Positions 19,346-31,229 of a stretch of DNA of 64,000 nucleotides are shown piece after piece (within the stretch, counting starts at the first letter, position 1; every line of letters begins with the position of its first letter). The notes beneath the pieces were generated by a model. The model saw only the letters and a list, made by a program, of their open reading frames with translations, had not been told where the DNA came from and ran no database searches. This DNA is from Simmondsia chinensis. Lineage: Eukaryota > Streptophyta > Magnoliopsida > Caryophyllales > Simmondsiaceae. Position numbers and translations under genes: made by a program. The stretch covers positions 6,949,001 through 7,013,000 of the forward strand of contig JAGTTD010000015.1 in assembly GCA_018398585.1 (NCBI GenBank), in the 5' to 3' direction.

Positions 19346-20877
19346 ATAATAAATTATGAAGATATGAAAGACTAAAATTGGATTATTTGAGGACATGCAG
19401 ATGTTTAGCTTACATGAGAAAGATGAACCCTAAAAAAAATTCCTAAGTTAAGAATAATAGCAACGAGAAGTGCTTTTATAGGCATTATTCAAAATAGCAA
19501 GGACTTCGTATTTTTTAAACCTTAGAAATAATGTATAAATAGGGTCTTTAGATGAAATCTTTAATGAAAATGAATTTTCTTTCAAATATGAAAATAGTGG
19601 GATTGATACGAGCGTTAATAAAATAGTTGGTAATGATCACAACCTAGAGAAGAAGCAATTCTTAAACTATCTTGAAGGAGTAAGGCAAAGAGTCGAAAAA
19701 CCTTAGTTTTGGTTGTCTTTTGCAAGGTCGTTCTATGTCTCTTGATAATTTTGTTATATGACAGATAATGAATTCAAGCCATTGATATGAAGAGATGAAG
19801 GAGCGATTTTAATCTTCTTTCCTCGCCTTCATAATGGTGGTATTAGTTTTGTCCTGTCTAGATGAGCGTTAATGAAAATAATGGAAAATGTAGCACCGAG
19901 GAGATAACGAGTCATAATTGATCTAACTAAGATCCAAAATGGGGCGATGTCAATGTTGCTGGTAGTATGTTTTCTCCAAATGAAATACAGAGCAGATGAA
20001 GGTAGCACATGATGTTATTATTATGATTGTCTTAAGTGATCATAAGAAGTGGTGCTCATTCAATGTTCACCATGGGCTAGTTTCTTTAATTTAGCTAGTA
20101 TCTTACATAATAGATTATGTTGATACCGCAAGGATCATCACAAAGGCAAATTGATAGTTGTGACCTTATCAACTTGAATGATAGATTTCTTGTTTCATAC
20201 TCTTGTATGTTGGAAGCAAATACTCTGACGCCTTATATGGTTGAGACCATGTTGGGAATGGGGAAATTATGGGATAGTGGCATTTTGGAATTGATTTGTT
20301 GTCCTTAATGGACTTTGCTGTAATGTGGATAGTGAGTTTGTCGTTTGGGCGAGTGTCAAAGGTTGTGCAGTGTTAATGATGTAAGGAAACAACAACAAAT
20401 CTCATGTTGTTTGGAAAGTTGTAAAAAAAAAAAAAAAGGGAGTTTATTACATAGTTCTTCTTGTGGCACTATGATTCGATATGATAGAAAAAGTGTATAA
20501 TAAATATCGTAAGAATGAAAGGTCCAAATATGCTATTAATGGGGCCAATGATGATATTATATGAGTCGAGGACATAAAAGCTCTAGATGGAGTTGAGATC
20601 TGGGTATCATCGATGGGGATGGGGCTTAAGCCCAAAGAAGAAATTGTTCATCTATGAGTGAAAAGAGACAAACAAATCATAGGGATATTGGGGGGTAAGC
20701 ATGTATTTTATATTAGTCCATCCTTATGTTGCGGCATGCTTACTTGTGATGATGTTGAGGTTGAGCTAGTTGTACTCTTAATGAGGTCTACAGCCCTTAT
20801 GGCGTAAGGCCACAAGTAGTCTCCTGATAAACCCACCTATATAAGTGTGGATGTACCGTTGCTTATTACGAGAGTTT
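19346..20877. other. Unassigned spacer, possible old LTR near its end
   Basis: No coding family is recognisable. A TATA-like CCTATATAAGTG at about 20837-20848, followed by the LINE target site, could be part of an old LTR promoter. There is no partner LTR to support this. An A run lies at about 20424-20437. Confidence 0.35.
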
Positions 20878-20891
20878 GGGCTAACTCTTTA
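20878..20891 (+). repeat. Target-site duplication, left (RTE LINE)
   Basis: GGGCTAACTCTTTA, repeated exactly at 25049-25062 after the LINE tail. Confidence 0.9.
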
Positions 20892-21241
20892 AAATTTTTA
20901 TAATCTATCAACTTTCTCCCTCTCTACTCTCTGACAACCCCAACATCTCTCTCTCTACCCTCTGCTGCTGTCATGTCGGTCACCTCGCTGACTGCGGACG
21001 TGACCCCATCGCCGGCGACAACCTAGACATCAACAACCCACCGTCGTTGACAACGTTGCCCTCCCTCCAACCCCCCTCTACTTCTCCTCCTCTGTCCCCC
21101 TCCTTGCGTCCCACCTCGAGCCACCACCGACCACGCTCCATTCGAACTCCACCTCCGCTCCCCACCCACTACCCACCACCGACACTCCCCCACCCACCAC
21201 CTCCCCATTTGAACGCACCCCCACCCACCATTGAATGCACA

Positions 21242-21267
21242 CCCCCCCCCCCCCCCCCCCCCCCCAG
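21242..21267 (+). repeat. 26-base poly-C tract in LINE 5' region
   Basis: Counted directly. The surrounding 21050-21330 is C-rich and yields long Pro-rich frames that have no coding support. Confidence 0.85.
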
Positions 21268-21784
21268 TGAACCACCTCACTTGCCACCAACAACCCCCCG
21301 AAACCACCGCCCACCCACATCAACACCTTAACCTTTAGCCACCCACTTGAATCGCCATCACCAACTATAAACCATAAACCCTGAACCCAAGCCTAAACGA
21401 CACCCACCTAATCTAGACCCCTAACCCTCACCTCACCCAACCAAGGCTAACCCAAAACTAACCTATCCTAACTAAACCGGAACCCACCCCAGCACCCGCA
21501 GACACAAGCTGGCCCATGTAAGTATTAGCTTGGTCAGAGTATCGACTAGGCACCAGCCCCAGGTTTGACCTATCTTAGGTTTGACCTATCGTTTATTATT
21601 GCAGGGTATATTTTATTTACTGCTGCTTAGTATCATTATTTGATTTGGTATCTTTATTTGATCTGCTTCATTCTCCTCCTTACTACTTGGAACTACTTTG
21701 ATTTTAATTGCTATTGACTGTGGCTTATTGTGTGCTTTTAAGACCTCATGTTTTGTGCTAGCTTACCTGTCACAGTGATAGTAG

Positions 21785-22660
21785 TTGATGAATAATACTA
21801 GCTATGGGACTCAAAATCTGAGGCCATCTACAAAGAGGTTGGGAAGGGGGAGGGTGAAGCAAAAGGGGGAGAGAAACTTGCAACTTGGGGCACTAAATGT
21901 AGGAAAATTAACAAAGAAGAGCTTCGAGGTGGCCCAAATGATGATGAAGAGAAGGATCAACATCCTTTGCCTGTAAGAAACTAAATGGATTGGCATGAAA
22001 GCTAGAGAAGTGTTAGGGTATAAGTTGTGGTATGCGGGCACAATCAGAGGTAGGAATGAAGTTGGCATCATCGTGGATAGCAGTCTTAAGGACAAAGTAG
22101 TTGGAGTGCCCAGGACCGGTGATAGGATCATAGGCATCAAAATGGTCCTAGATGGGGACGTATTGAGTGTTATCAGCGACTACGCACCCCAAACTGGATT
22201 AACAGAGCACGAGAAGGTAACAATCTAGGAGGACTTAGACAAGATGATGCAAGGCATACCCCAAACAGAATAAGTAGTGATTGGCGGGGATTTCTATGGT
22301 GATGATGGCTCGGCCAAGGATGGTTATGCATCGTATCATGGAGGATTTGGTTTTGGAACTAGGAATGAGGAGGGCAAAGCCCTCTTAGACATTGCAGTCA
22401 CTTACAACCTAACAGTTGCCAACACCTGCTTCAGAAAACATGAGGAGCACATCATCATGTATCAAAGCAATGAGACAAGGACCCAAATTGACTACATACT
22501 ATTAAGAAAAATGGTACAAAGACACTGTAGGGATTGTAAGGTCATCCAAGGAGAAGACCTTTCTACACAACATAGGGTGTTGTGTGCTGAAGTAAAGGCC
22601 AAGAAGAGACACATACTCGATGGAGGGATTTGAAGGGGGAGAAGTATAAAGTTTATAAGG
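21785..22660 (+). pseudogene. RTE LINE apurinic-type endonuclease domain
   Basis: The reading includes LGALNVGKLTKKS, RRINILCL then a stop, ETKWIG, GYKLWYAGT, NEVGIIVDSSL, DRIIGIKMV, SDYAPQTG and, after further stops, VIGGDFYGDDG and TQIDYILLR. These are the successive blocks of the exonuclease-endonuclease-phosphatase fold that nicks target DNA. The catalytic GDxNGH block is altered here (GDFYGDD). Stops at about 21974, 22227 and 22271 disrupt it; the first and second look like C-to-T or G-to-A changes. Confidence 0.8.
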
Positions 22661-23099
22661 AAAGAGCGGAGTCGGAGATCGAGTGGGAGTTGGAGGGAGA
22701 CACAAACAAAATGTGGAACCAACTGGCCCAAAAGCTTAGAGGACTAGCACGCAAAGCTCTGGGAGTGTCAAAGGGTGGGGGCACCTAACAACAGAGAGTC
22801 CTGGTGTGGTGCGACGAGGTCCAAGAAAAGATTACAGCCAAACAAGACTTTATTAAGGAGTGGGAGCGTAGCAGAGATGATGACAAGCGACATCAGTGTC
22901 AGCAAGCTAATAAAGAAGCAAAAAAGCAGTCAGAGATGCACAATCAAGAGCCTAGGAGGATTTCTACAAAAGGCTAGATACTGAGGAGGGGGTAGGGATA
23001 TATATAAAATTGCCAAAACAAGAGAAAGGAAGACGAGGGACTTGAATTGAGTAAAGTGTGTAAAAGGGGAAGATGAACAGGTGCTCGTGGATGGGCAAC

Positions 23100-24719
23100 A
23101 AATTAAAGCTAGGTGGTAAGCCTATTTCTACGATTTGTTCAATGATCAAAGGGAAACAGAGATATCCCTAGGTGATCTCCAAATATCTGGTGAGTACCAG
23201 AACTATTGTGATTGCAAGCAAATTAGACCTGACGAAGTCAAGGAAACCCTGAAACATATGGGAAGGTGTAAAACAGTTCGCCCAGATGGAATACCGATAG
23301 AGGAATTGAAATGCCTTGGACAGAAGGGCATCCGTTGGCTTACTAAACTATTTAACCAAATCCTTATGGGGAAGAAGATGCCTGACGAATGGAGGAAAAG
23401 CACATTGATCCCGATCTACAAGAACAAAGGCGACATCTAAAGTTGCGCCAACTATCGGGGCATCAAACTAATGTGTCACGCTCTGGAGCTGTGGGAGCGA
23501 GTCATAAAAAGGAGGTTACGGTAACTGACATAGGTGTCCGAGAACAAATTCGGATTTATGCTCGGGAGATCAATAATAGAAGTCATCCACCTTCAAAGGC
23601 GGACGATAAAGCATTACAGGGAGAGACAAAAGGATCTCCATATGATTTTTATTGACTTGGAGAAGGCATACAATAGAGTGCCAAGAGAGGTCCTATGGAG
23701 GGTTTTAATAGGAAAGGCATCCCCACGCCGCATATTTAGGCCACTAGAGACATATATGAGGATGCACAAACTAATGTACGTATAGTGGAAGAGGAGATGG
23801 ACGCTTTCCCGATTACAGTCATGGTACACCAAGGATTTGCCTTGAGCCCCTTTCTATTTATTTTGGTTATGGATGAGCTTACTAGGCACATCCAAGGTGA
23901 TGTGCCTTGGTGCATACTTTTTGCAGATGACATAGTTTTGGTGGGGGAATCTCAAGTAGAGATAAATGAGAACCTGGAAATGTGGAGAAGGGCATTGGAG
24001 TCGAAGGGCTTACGAATCAGTAGATCCAAGATCGAGTACTGAAACTCAAGTTTGGTCCCTCCAACCCACATAGTACAGAAGAAGTCAAGATAGATGCTGA
24101 GACCATACAGAGGAAGAAGAGTTTCAGTTACTTGGGTTCCATAGTACAGCAGAATGGCGAAGTTGACGAGGATGTCAATAACCGGATTAAAGTAAGCTAG
24201 CAGAAATGGAAGATGGCTTCCGCGGTACTTTAAGATAGAAAGTTTCCGCTAAAGCTAAAGGGAAAATACTATAAGACGGTAGTGAGACCGGCTATGATGT
24301 ATGGGGCGGAGTGTCGACCAACGAAACAACATCATACATAGAAATTGAAGGTGGCGGAGATGAGAATACTGCGGTAGATGTGCGGACATACAAGGAAGGA
24401 TAGGATCAGGAACGACGTCATAAGAGGCAAATTGGACATAGCCTCGATCAAGGATAAATTAAGGGAGCATTGTTTAAGGTGGTTTGGACGTCTTAGGAGG
24501 AGACCAGCCATTGCTCCAGTCAGGAGATGTGAACAGCTCCATACTACGCTAGGAAGGAGAGGGAGAGGCAGGCTAAAGAAGAGATGGATGGAGATGATCC
24601 GACAAGACCTCGCCCACCTAAACCTATGGGAGGAGATGACTTTAGATAGAGCTCGCTGGAGGGTTAGCATAGGGGTAGCCGATGTAGCGGCTTTGAGTAA
24701 CACTGCGTATTATAGCTAA
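23100..24719 (+). pseudogene. RTE LINE reverse transcriptase and C-terminal domain
   Basis: Fingers and palm are seen in pieces. RPDGIPIEELKCLG and PDEWRKSTLIPIYKNKGD lie at 23135-23440, an IDLEKAYNRVPRE block at 23650-23690 and the catalytic FADDIVLVGES at 23920-23950. The C-terminal region has LREHCLRWFGRLRRRP and RCEQLHTTLGRRGRGR. Frames change at about 23440, 23530 and 23785, with further breaks at 24042-24378. The protein would reverse-transcribe LINE RNA, and RNAs sharing its tail, at the nicked target. Confidence 0.85.
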
Positions 24720-24924
24720 CACTAGTATGACTATGCGTTTTTGACCTCCTATGGTGCACTTACTTGCTTATTTGTTTACTTGCCCTTTATTCGCTTGTAG
24801 CTTCCTTCTAATGAATTTTTGAATTTGGCTTCGTGGCCTTGCTTTGTGCTATATCTTACTCTTATGCTTTGTTGCTCGGTGCTTGCAAGCTGACTTGATT
24901 CCATGACGACACGCTTAACAGGTT

Positions 24925-25048
24925 GGGGGTCCTTGGAAACAGCCTCTTTTCAGGTAGCACCCTGAAGGGGGAAGGCTGCATACATCTACCCCCCAGACCC
25001 TGCTTATGCAGGAGCCCTTGAAGCACTGGGACTGTTGTTGTTGTTGTT
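24925..25048 (+). other. RTE LINE 3' tail shared with the 5S-headed SINEs
   Basis: Blocks in order: GGTTGGGGGTCCTTGG, AACAGCCTC, GCACCCTGAAGGGGGAAGG, CTACCCCCCAGACCCTGC, GGAGCCCTTGAAGCACTGGG and TTGTTG repeats. The same order occurs at 95-222, 840-971, 34020-34157 and, reversed, 18156-17996. It also resembles the 3' domain of the plant Au-type SINEs. Confidence 0.85.
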
Positions 25049-25062
25049 GGGCTAACTCTTTA
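25049..25062 (+). repeat. Target-site duplication, right (RTE LINE)
   Basis: Exact partner of 20878-20891. Confidence 0.9.
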
Positions 25063-26904
25063 GAGCACTCATGAATCCATTATGAAGCAGGGCTTTAATG
25101 TGCACGCTTTAGAGAGCCTATGAGGCGCTTTAGATACCATGTGTGTGAAGTACTTTACACGCCTTCAAGAAGCCAAGGCTTGAAGGCTTAATCCACCTTG
25201 GTTCAAGTGTGAGAGTTGCTGAAGTATTAAGTGAAGGTTTAAAGGCACTGACACTTTCACCATGCATGGCATGCTCACTTAGCAAAGTTTGTATTTTTTT
25301 TTTTATTTTTTTTTTTTGTTTTTGATCAACAACACTTAGCAAAGTTTTAAAAGAAAAAAAATGTCTTTCATTATTATTAAAATAAGTGGGGGAATGTTGG
25401 ATATTTTAATAAAAATATATATTTTTTAATTATGATTTAACTTTTAATATAGTTTTAATAATGCCATTTACGTTCTTAAAATTATTGGTAAATCTCTATT
25501 CAAAACCAACAAATACCCTTTTCATATACCCATGATATTTAAATATAAGATCATACTTGGAGCATAAAGTTGGAGCCTGGTTGGGATGGGAATTGGGGCT
25601 CATAATTTCAATTCTACTGTTTGGTTCATTTGCTAAAATTGCAATTACAATTCCATTACCAAATTTCATGGAATTGGATTTTAACATAAAATCATGCTTT
25701 CCAATTCCATGGGTAAGGGAAATGAATTGCAATTTCATATTAATTACACTAACCTAAAGCCAAAATGACCCTATTTGACTGAGTCAAACCTAAGGACACA
25801 AAACCAAACAACTTAGACACAACTTGAAATTTGACTCGAACCTCGAAATCACCCAATTCAAATGATTTGAACTTGAAATAACCGAAATCAACTTTACACA
25901 AAGTCCTAAGTGACTTAATCCGAATGACTCAAAATTCGACATGAGTCAAATTCAAAAAAAATAAAACTACTTGGCTTCAATGTCATGTAAACAAGCTGAG
26001 CCGAAGTTGTAATGACCCAGCCAAATTGATACGAAATATGATCCAAATCCAAATAACCCAACCTATCTCAAACTCAGCTTAAAGCGACTTGGAACTTGAA
26101 ATGAAACAACCTATTTGTCCCAAACTAAGATGCATCAAGCTCGAAATGACCTAAATCAACTAAAACCCGATCAATTCTAACCTGGATCTAGAAAAGACCT
26201 AACATGATTGACTGAAAATCCGAGATAACTTAAACAACAAATGATCCAACTATACTTGAATCAATTTGACTCAAAACTTGAATAACTCGAACTCAGGGTG
26301 AACTGTTTCGACCATAATAACTCAAACGTAATGTGAAACTCTGTGACCAAAATCTGACCGTAGTTAAAAACTCGAAAAACTTCTATTCGATTCAGTGAAA
26401 ACCCAAAATTGCTCCAATGATTATAGAATTATAATTTCATCTCCCGATTCTTTTGATGAACCCAACAATATAATTTCAATTCCATCACAATTTCAATTTC
26501 ACTAGAATTAGAGTTGGAATTGCAATTACAGAATCTAATTCTAGTTCAATGTGCAAAATAAAGCCTAATACTAATTTAAGATTATTTTTATGTGAAAAAC
26601 TAATCATGGTCTTTATTGATTAAATGCTAATTTTTAGTGTAATGACCGTTGATATGGTCATGAGTTACAAAAGTATGATTTTAGTACTGCAAGGTGCATG
26701 CAATGATTTTTGAAGAGTTGCATGAAATGTATACAAAATGGCTTGATACTATGCTTGTTTGTAGAGAAAAAGAAATAGTATAATAAGAAATAATAAAATA
26801 AGGTCTTAATTTGAAAAAAAAGTTTTTGTTTTTATTTTGGCTAAATAAGGTGTCATGAGGGCTCTACATTTCAAGGTTGTACAGGCCGAGAAAGCGTCAA
26901 CTTT
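25063..26904. other. AT-rich spacer with a possible non-autonomous DNA element
   Basis: Segment 25560-25760 and segment 26440-26560 are both rich in GAATTG and CAATTC motifs. The stretch between them (25790-26400) repeats loosely the words ACTTGAAAT, GACCCAA and AACTCGAA. This looks like a MITE-type unit with AATTC-rich ends. I could not fix terminal inverted repeats or a target duplication. A T-rich tract lies at 25288-25318. Confidence 0.3.
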
Positions 26905-27213
26905 CTAATTGGAAGTAGTTAAGTGAGTAGTAGTTTAAGTATTAATAAATGGGCTAAATTCTTTATTTCAATAATAGCCTTGCCCTAACCTTATATATAA
27001 AGGCCCTGAGTGTGGAGAAAAAACATGAATGATTTGAATGTCTAAGTGTCTCTCGCCCTCTCTCTCTAGGTCTCTCCCACCCCTTCTTTCTCTGGTACCC
27101 CCCGGGGTTGTAATTTATTATACTTGTACGGATTATATACAAATATACTACTCCGTTGAGATTGGTTGTTTGGTTCATTTGTTCATTTGTGTGGATCGAT
27201 ATGGTTCGTAGCA
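26905..27213 (+). repeat. Left LTR of non-autonomous element (start approximate)
   Basis: Shares GTAGTTTAAGTATTA, a TATA box (TTATATATAAAGG at about 26991), the CTCTCTCGCC and CTCTCTAGGTCTCTCCC block, TATACAAATATACT and ATCGATATGGTTCG with 33400-33484 plus 34534-34763. Confidence 0.7.
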
Positions 27214-27215
27214 AT

Positions 27216-27228
27216 TGGTATCAAAGCG
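27216..27228 (+). other. Primer-binding site (tRNA-iMet type)
   Basis: TGGTATCAAAGCG, two bases after the LTR; it differs by one base from the usual TGGTATCAGAGC site. Confidence 0.75.
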
Positions 27229-27242
27229 TTTGTCATTGGCAT

Positions 27243-27885
27243 CAATTAAAGGAGGTCCCCAAAAAGTCATCCGTGGAAGTTGATGCATTCATATTAGTTG
27301 AATTAACTAAAATGAAAGCAATGATCGATGATTACCTTAAAAGAATCAATTACCGGTACAAATAAGAGATCGTTGTTGAAGATCTGAAACTTAAGAAGAT
27401 GGAACTATCATAGTTGGCCACCATAGAAGCACCGGAGCCATCTCATTTGACGAAAAATCAGGCATTGGCGAAATCGGAGGTGGATGTCGTTGATGAAACA
27501 CCGGAATTGCCGACACTGACCGATAATTCCGGCCACAATGCAGGTACCAAATCAGAGAAGAAATTGCGACGTTTTGACTGCCACCGAAACCCCAAAGCCA
27601 CCACCTTCGAACAAGATCGAGGTGAAGATGACCGATATGTCACTGGAACCTCCGACAGAAACCAAGAACTCCAGCTGGAAAGAGGACATCATTGACAACC
27701 ACCACCTCCATCGGGACATCACCTTGCCGGAGAAAAAGACGACATCACCATCGTCTTTGTCCACGTCGGAAGAATTGGCTTCAAAATGGCACTGTTCAGG
27801 GTGAGGAGGTCATCCACGATCAAGCATTATCACCACCATCGACGCCACCTCGATTCACCAAGAGAGAACAGGCTCCGTCAATTTC
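27243..27885 (+). pseudogene. Internal ORF remnant of non-autonomous element, unrecognised
   Basis: Several short frames read KMKAMIDDYLKRIN, APEPSHLTKNQ, VVDETPELPT and a Pro/Thr/Lys-rich stretch. I do not recognise a domain. The sequence continues beyond the chromovirus at 32960-33140, with a Cys-containing frame including GLGGVRVSCMEKEMK. Stops at about 27363 and 27411 break it. It could be a reduced gag or captured host sequence. Confidence 0.35.
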
Positions 27886-27890
27886 AATGG
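27886..27890 (+). repeat. Target-site duplication AATGG, left (chromovirus)
   Basis: Repeated at 32955-32959. Confidence 0.8.
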
Positions 27891-28165
27891 TGATACCGTT
27901 GATACTTCAAGATTAGCATTTTGTTTGATTACTATGTGTACATGTATTCTTAGTGGCATTTTTGTAATATGTACTTAGTTGTTGAGAAGTTAGTTGAGGT
28001 AGTTAGCTCTTAGTTCAAGCATATATAGGAGTTAACTCTTGGAAATGAGGTATGATTTTAATGACACAACCATAATTCTTTCTCCCTCACATTTCTATGT
28101 TCATTCCCAATTGATCTTTGAAGGGCAAATTGACTTTTTCTAAGCCAATATTATCACTTGTATCA
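27891..28165 (+). repeat. Chromovirus 5' LTR
   Basis: Begins TGATACCGTTGATAC and ends GTATCA; TATA-like CATATATAGGAG near 28020. Matches 32657-32954 with small indels. Confidence 0.85.
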
Positions 28166-28166
28166 T

Positions 28167-28178
28167 TGGTATCAGAGC
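28167..28178 (+). other. Chromovirus primer-binding site
   Basis: TGGTATCAGAGC, complementary to the 3' end of initiator methionine tRNA, one base after the 5' LTR. Confidence 0.9.
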
Positions 28179-28203
28179 TTGATCCTCGGATTTGAGCAAG
28201 AAG

Positions 28204-29255
28204 ATGGCAGATAGCACTCGGTCTGTGGCTGAAATCAAGAAAATTGAAGAATCATTGTCCACTCAAATACGTTCTACAAATGAAAACATGGAGCAATCTG
28301 TTACAAATTTGAAGAACTCTATTCAGGAGTTGCGTGAGATGATTGTAAGCATGGCATTGCAGCAATCTTGACCTGTTGATAGAAATGTGCATCCCACTGC
28401 TGATTCCTCACATCATTCACCTGGACAGCATGACCATCAGTAGCAGCACCATGGATCTCTTCCATATTCTTTGCAATTGAGCAAGGTAGAATTTCTTTTC
28501 TTTGTAGGTGATGATGTAGATGGCTGGTTATATGTTAGTGAGTAGTTCTTTTCAGTAGACAACACCCCTGATTACATGAGGGTTAAAATAGCATCAATTC
28601 ATTTGAATGGTGTTGCATTACAATGGCTTCAAATGTTCATGAAAACTAGAAATCAGGTGGTGGCCTAGGATGGATATGTGCTAGCTTTAAAAACAAGATT
28701 TGGTAGACTTCATGAAGACCCTGTATCTAAACTCATGAATTTGCGACAACAAGATACTGTAGTGGTTACTTAACACAATTTGATGGTGTTGCAGTAAGCT
28801 CGGACTTAACTGATGCATAATTGATAAGCTGTTTTTTAAAGGGCTTAAGGCAGGACATTGCTCTAGATGTAAGAGCTAGATTCCCTCAAATCTTACAAGA
28901 GGCCGCTTGTTTATCAAAACTCTCTGAGGCTAAGGTTCAAGCCTTGGAAAAGTAGCTGCGTTACACCCAAACACCTTTATTACCCACCCCCACCAACACC
29001 TTATCTGAGGGAATGAGATCAAAGATGCAACATAAGAATGCTATGACTTCTTCAGAAGAGTTAAGCAAGAATAAATCACAGAGAATATCGACACGCCAAG
29101 AGTTACAAGAGAAACGGGCTAAGAGCCTTTTTTTACTTTTGTGATGAAAGGTTTGAGCAAGGCCATAGATGTAAGTCCAAGATACCGCAGCTCTTCATTA
29201 TAGAAGCAGATAATAAGGAGTTTGAGGATGCAGAGGAAGGGCTGGAAAATGAATT
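28204..29255 (+). pseudogene. Chromovirus gag, broken
   Basis: ATG at 28204 (MADSTRSVAEIKK). The capsid-like region includes KVEFLFFVGDDVDGWLYVSE, VKIASIHLNGVALQWLQ and LKTRFGRLHEDP. The C-terminal part has FYFCDERFEQGHRCKSK, the single zinc-finger type of this group. In-frame stops occur at about 28369, 28441, 28543 and 28669, and the frame is lost after about 28770. It would form the particle. Confidence 0.8.
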
Positions 29256-29259
29256 TGTC

Positions 29260-31200
29260 ATGATTGAATCAACAGCCCAAATTTCTGTACACGCATTATC
29301 TGGAACACCAAACTATCAAACATTAAGAGTGACAGGATATTATGGAAGAAAGGCCCTTCATATATTGATCGACAATGGATCAATGCATATTTTCATTGAT
29401 GAAAGGTTGACTGTTAAATTAGGTTGCAGAATTAGTCAGATTAACCCATTGTTTTGTGGCAGTAGCTGATGGCTGTCAAATGAGTTGCAAGGCTCAATGT
29501 AAAGCACTCTCATGGAAACTGCAGAGTACTATGTTCACTGCTGACTTCATGTTAATTCCATTAGGGGTTTGTAACATGGTCCTAGGGGTGGAGTGGTTAT
29601 CTACATTGGGTGACATACAGTGTAATTTCAAGGAATTAAGGATGGTGTTCACAGTGAAGGGAAAAACGCATGTGCTGAGAGGAATTCAAGCTAGAAATTG
29701 CAGATTGATTGAAGCCAAGGCACTGTCCAAGGTTATACCTGAAGCTCCATACATTACTATGTTGCAAATCAGATCAGTAAGTGCTACACAGGGGGAATGG
29801 CCTTCAATGAATTCATTAGCTGGTAATTCAGACAATAGGCCCATGCCATCTGCAATACAAGGCCTGCTGGATCAATATGCCTGAATGTTCTAGGAGCCAC
29901 AATACTTACCTCCCATTAGAGCCCTCTTTGATCATAAAATTGTATTGAAGGAGGGAACCACAGCCATTAATAAGAGCCCATTCAGGTACCTGGCACTGCA
30001 GAAAATATCCTCAAGCAGATGGTAAAAGAATTGCTGGACAAAGGACATATACAGCGTAGTAACAGCCCCTATGCATCTCCTATGGTGTTGGTAAGGAAAA
30101 AAAGATGGAAGTTAGAGGATGTGTATTGACTATAGAGATCTTAACAAGGCTACAATCAAAGATAAATTTCCAATACCATTGGTAGAAGAACTCTTTGATG
30201 AGCTGGGAGGTGCGCACTACTTCTCAAAGTTGGACCTTAGATCTAGTTATCACCAGATTAGGATGGAAGACACAACCATTGAAAGGACTGCGTTTAAGAC
30301 TCATGTGGGCCATTATTAGCTTTTAGTCATGCCGTTTGGTCTTACAAATGCTCCTTCTACATTTCAAGCACTTATGAATGCCATTTTTGAGCCTTAAGGA
30401 AGTTTGTGTTGGTTTTCTTTGATGACATTTTGATTTACAGCTGTAGCCTAACTGAACATGTGCACCATTTACAAATTGTCTTTGAAGTGTTGTGCAGAAA
30501 TTAGTTGTGTGTTAAATTGAGCAAATGCTCCTTTGCGGTGTCACATATAGCCTATTCAGGACATGTAATCTCAGCTGAAGGAATTGCAACAAATCCCAGT
30601 AAGATTAGTGTAGTACAGACTTGGCCTATTCTAGTGAATGTTAAGCAGCTCAGGGGATTTTTGGGTTTAACAGGCTATTATCACATATTTATTAAAGGTT
30701 ATGGATCACTAGCACAGCCTCTCGCTAAAGTCTTAAAGAAGGAAGGGTGGACATGGCATGAGTTAGCTCAACAAGCATTTGATCAGCTCAAACATGCCTT
30801 ATGTGTTACTCCTATTCTTATTTTACTAGACTTTTCTAAGCCTTTCATTATAGAAACTGATGCCAGTAAGACAGGTCTAGGAGCCGTGTTGATGTAGGCA
30901 GGTCATCCCTTGGCTTACCTTAGTAAACCCCTCAGCCTAAGGCAGCACCTCCTATCAGCCTATGAAAGAGAATTGATGTCAGTAGTCAGTGCAGTGCAAC
31001 ATTGGTAGTAATACCTCATTAACAACACATTTGTAATCAGAACCGATCAAAAGAGCCTCAAGTTTCTGCTTGATCAGAAGGTTCACACTCATTTTTAGTT
31101 GTTGTGGCAATCGAAGCTCATGGGTCTCAACTACGTGCTTGAATACAAACAAGGCAGAGAGAACATAGCAGCAAATGCATCGTCTCATATTCCCAGCTAT
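29260..31200 (+). pseudogene. Chromovirus protease, RT and RNase H, broken
   Basis: The protease frame (29260-29469) has HILIDNGSMHIFID, close to the DTGS-type active site. It changes frame at about 29456 and continues to 29884 (VEWLSTLGD). RT is at 30119-30320 ([32 protein letters not shown]), with [10 protein letters not shown] at about 30410 as the catalytic motif. Connection and RNase H follow at 30505-31200 (GFLGLTGYYHIFIKGY, ETDASKTGLGAVLM then a stop, and YELMxVVxAVQHW-type residues). Stops at 29882, 30127, 30317, 30502 and 30895 and one or more shifts kill it. Confidence 0.8.
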
Positions 31201-31229
31201 GAAGTCACTTGTTTACTTTTGTCTACTGT

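Larger units (their letters stand above)
20892..25048 (+). mobile_element. RTE-type LINE, full length, decayed
   Basis: A 14-bp duplication (20878-20891 and 25049-25062) bounds a 4157-bp element. It has a C-rich 5' region (20892-21780, with a 26-base poly-C), an endonuclease region (21785-22630), an RT region (about 23100-24045), a C-terminal domain (24378-24719), a 3' UTR and a tail ending in TTGTTG repeats, not poly(A). The last feature is characteristic of the RTE clade. Stops and frameshifts are spread through the ORF, so this copy is inactive. Confidence 0.9.

Noticed and set aside
21047..21331. Proline-rich or glycine-rich proteins
   Set aside because: Low-complexity translation of the C-rich LINE 5' region and poly-C tract; no start context or domain.
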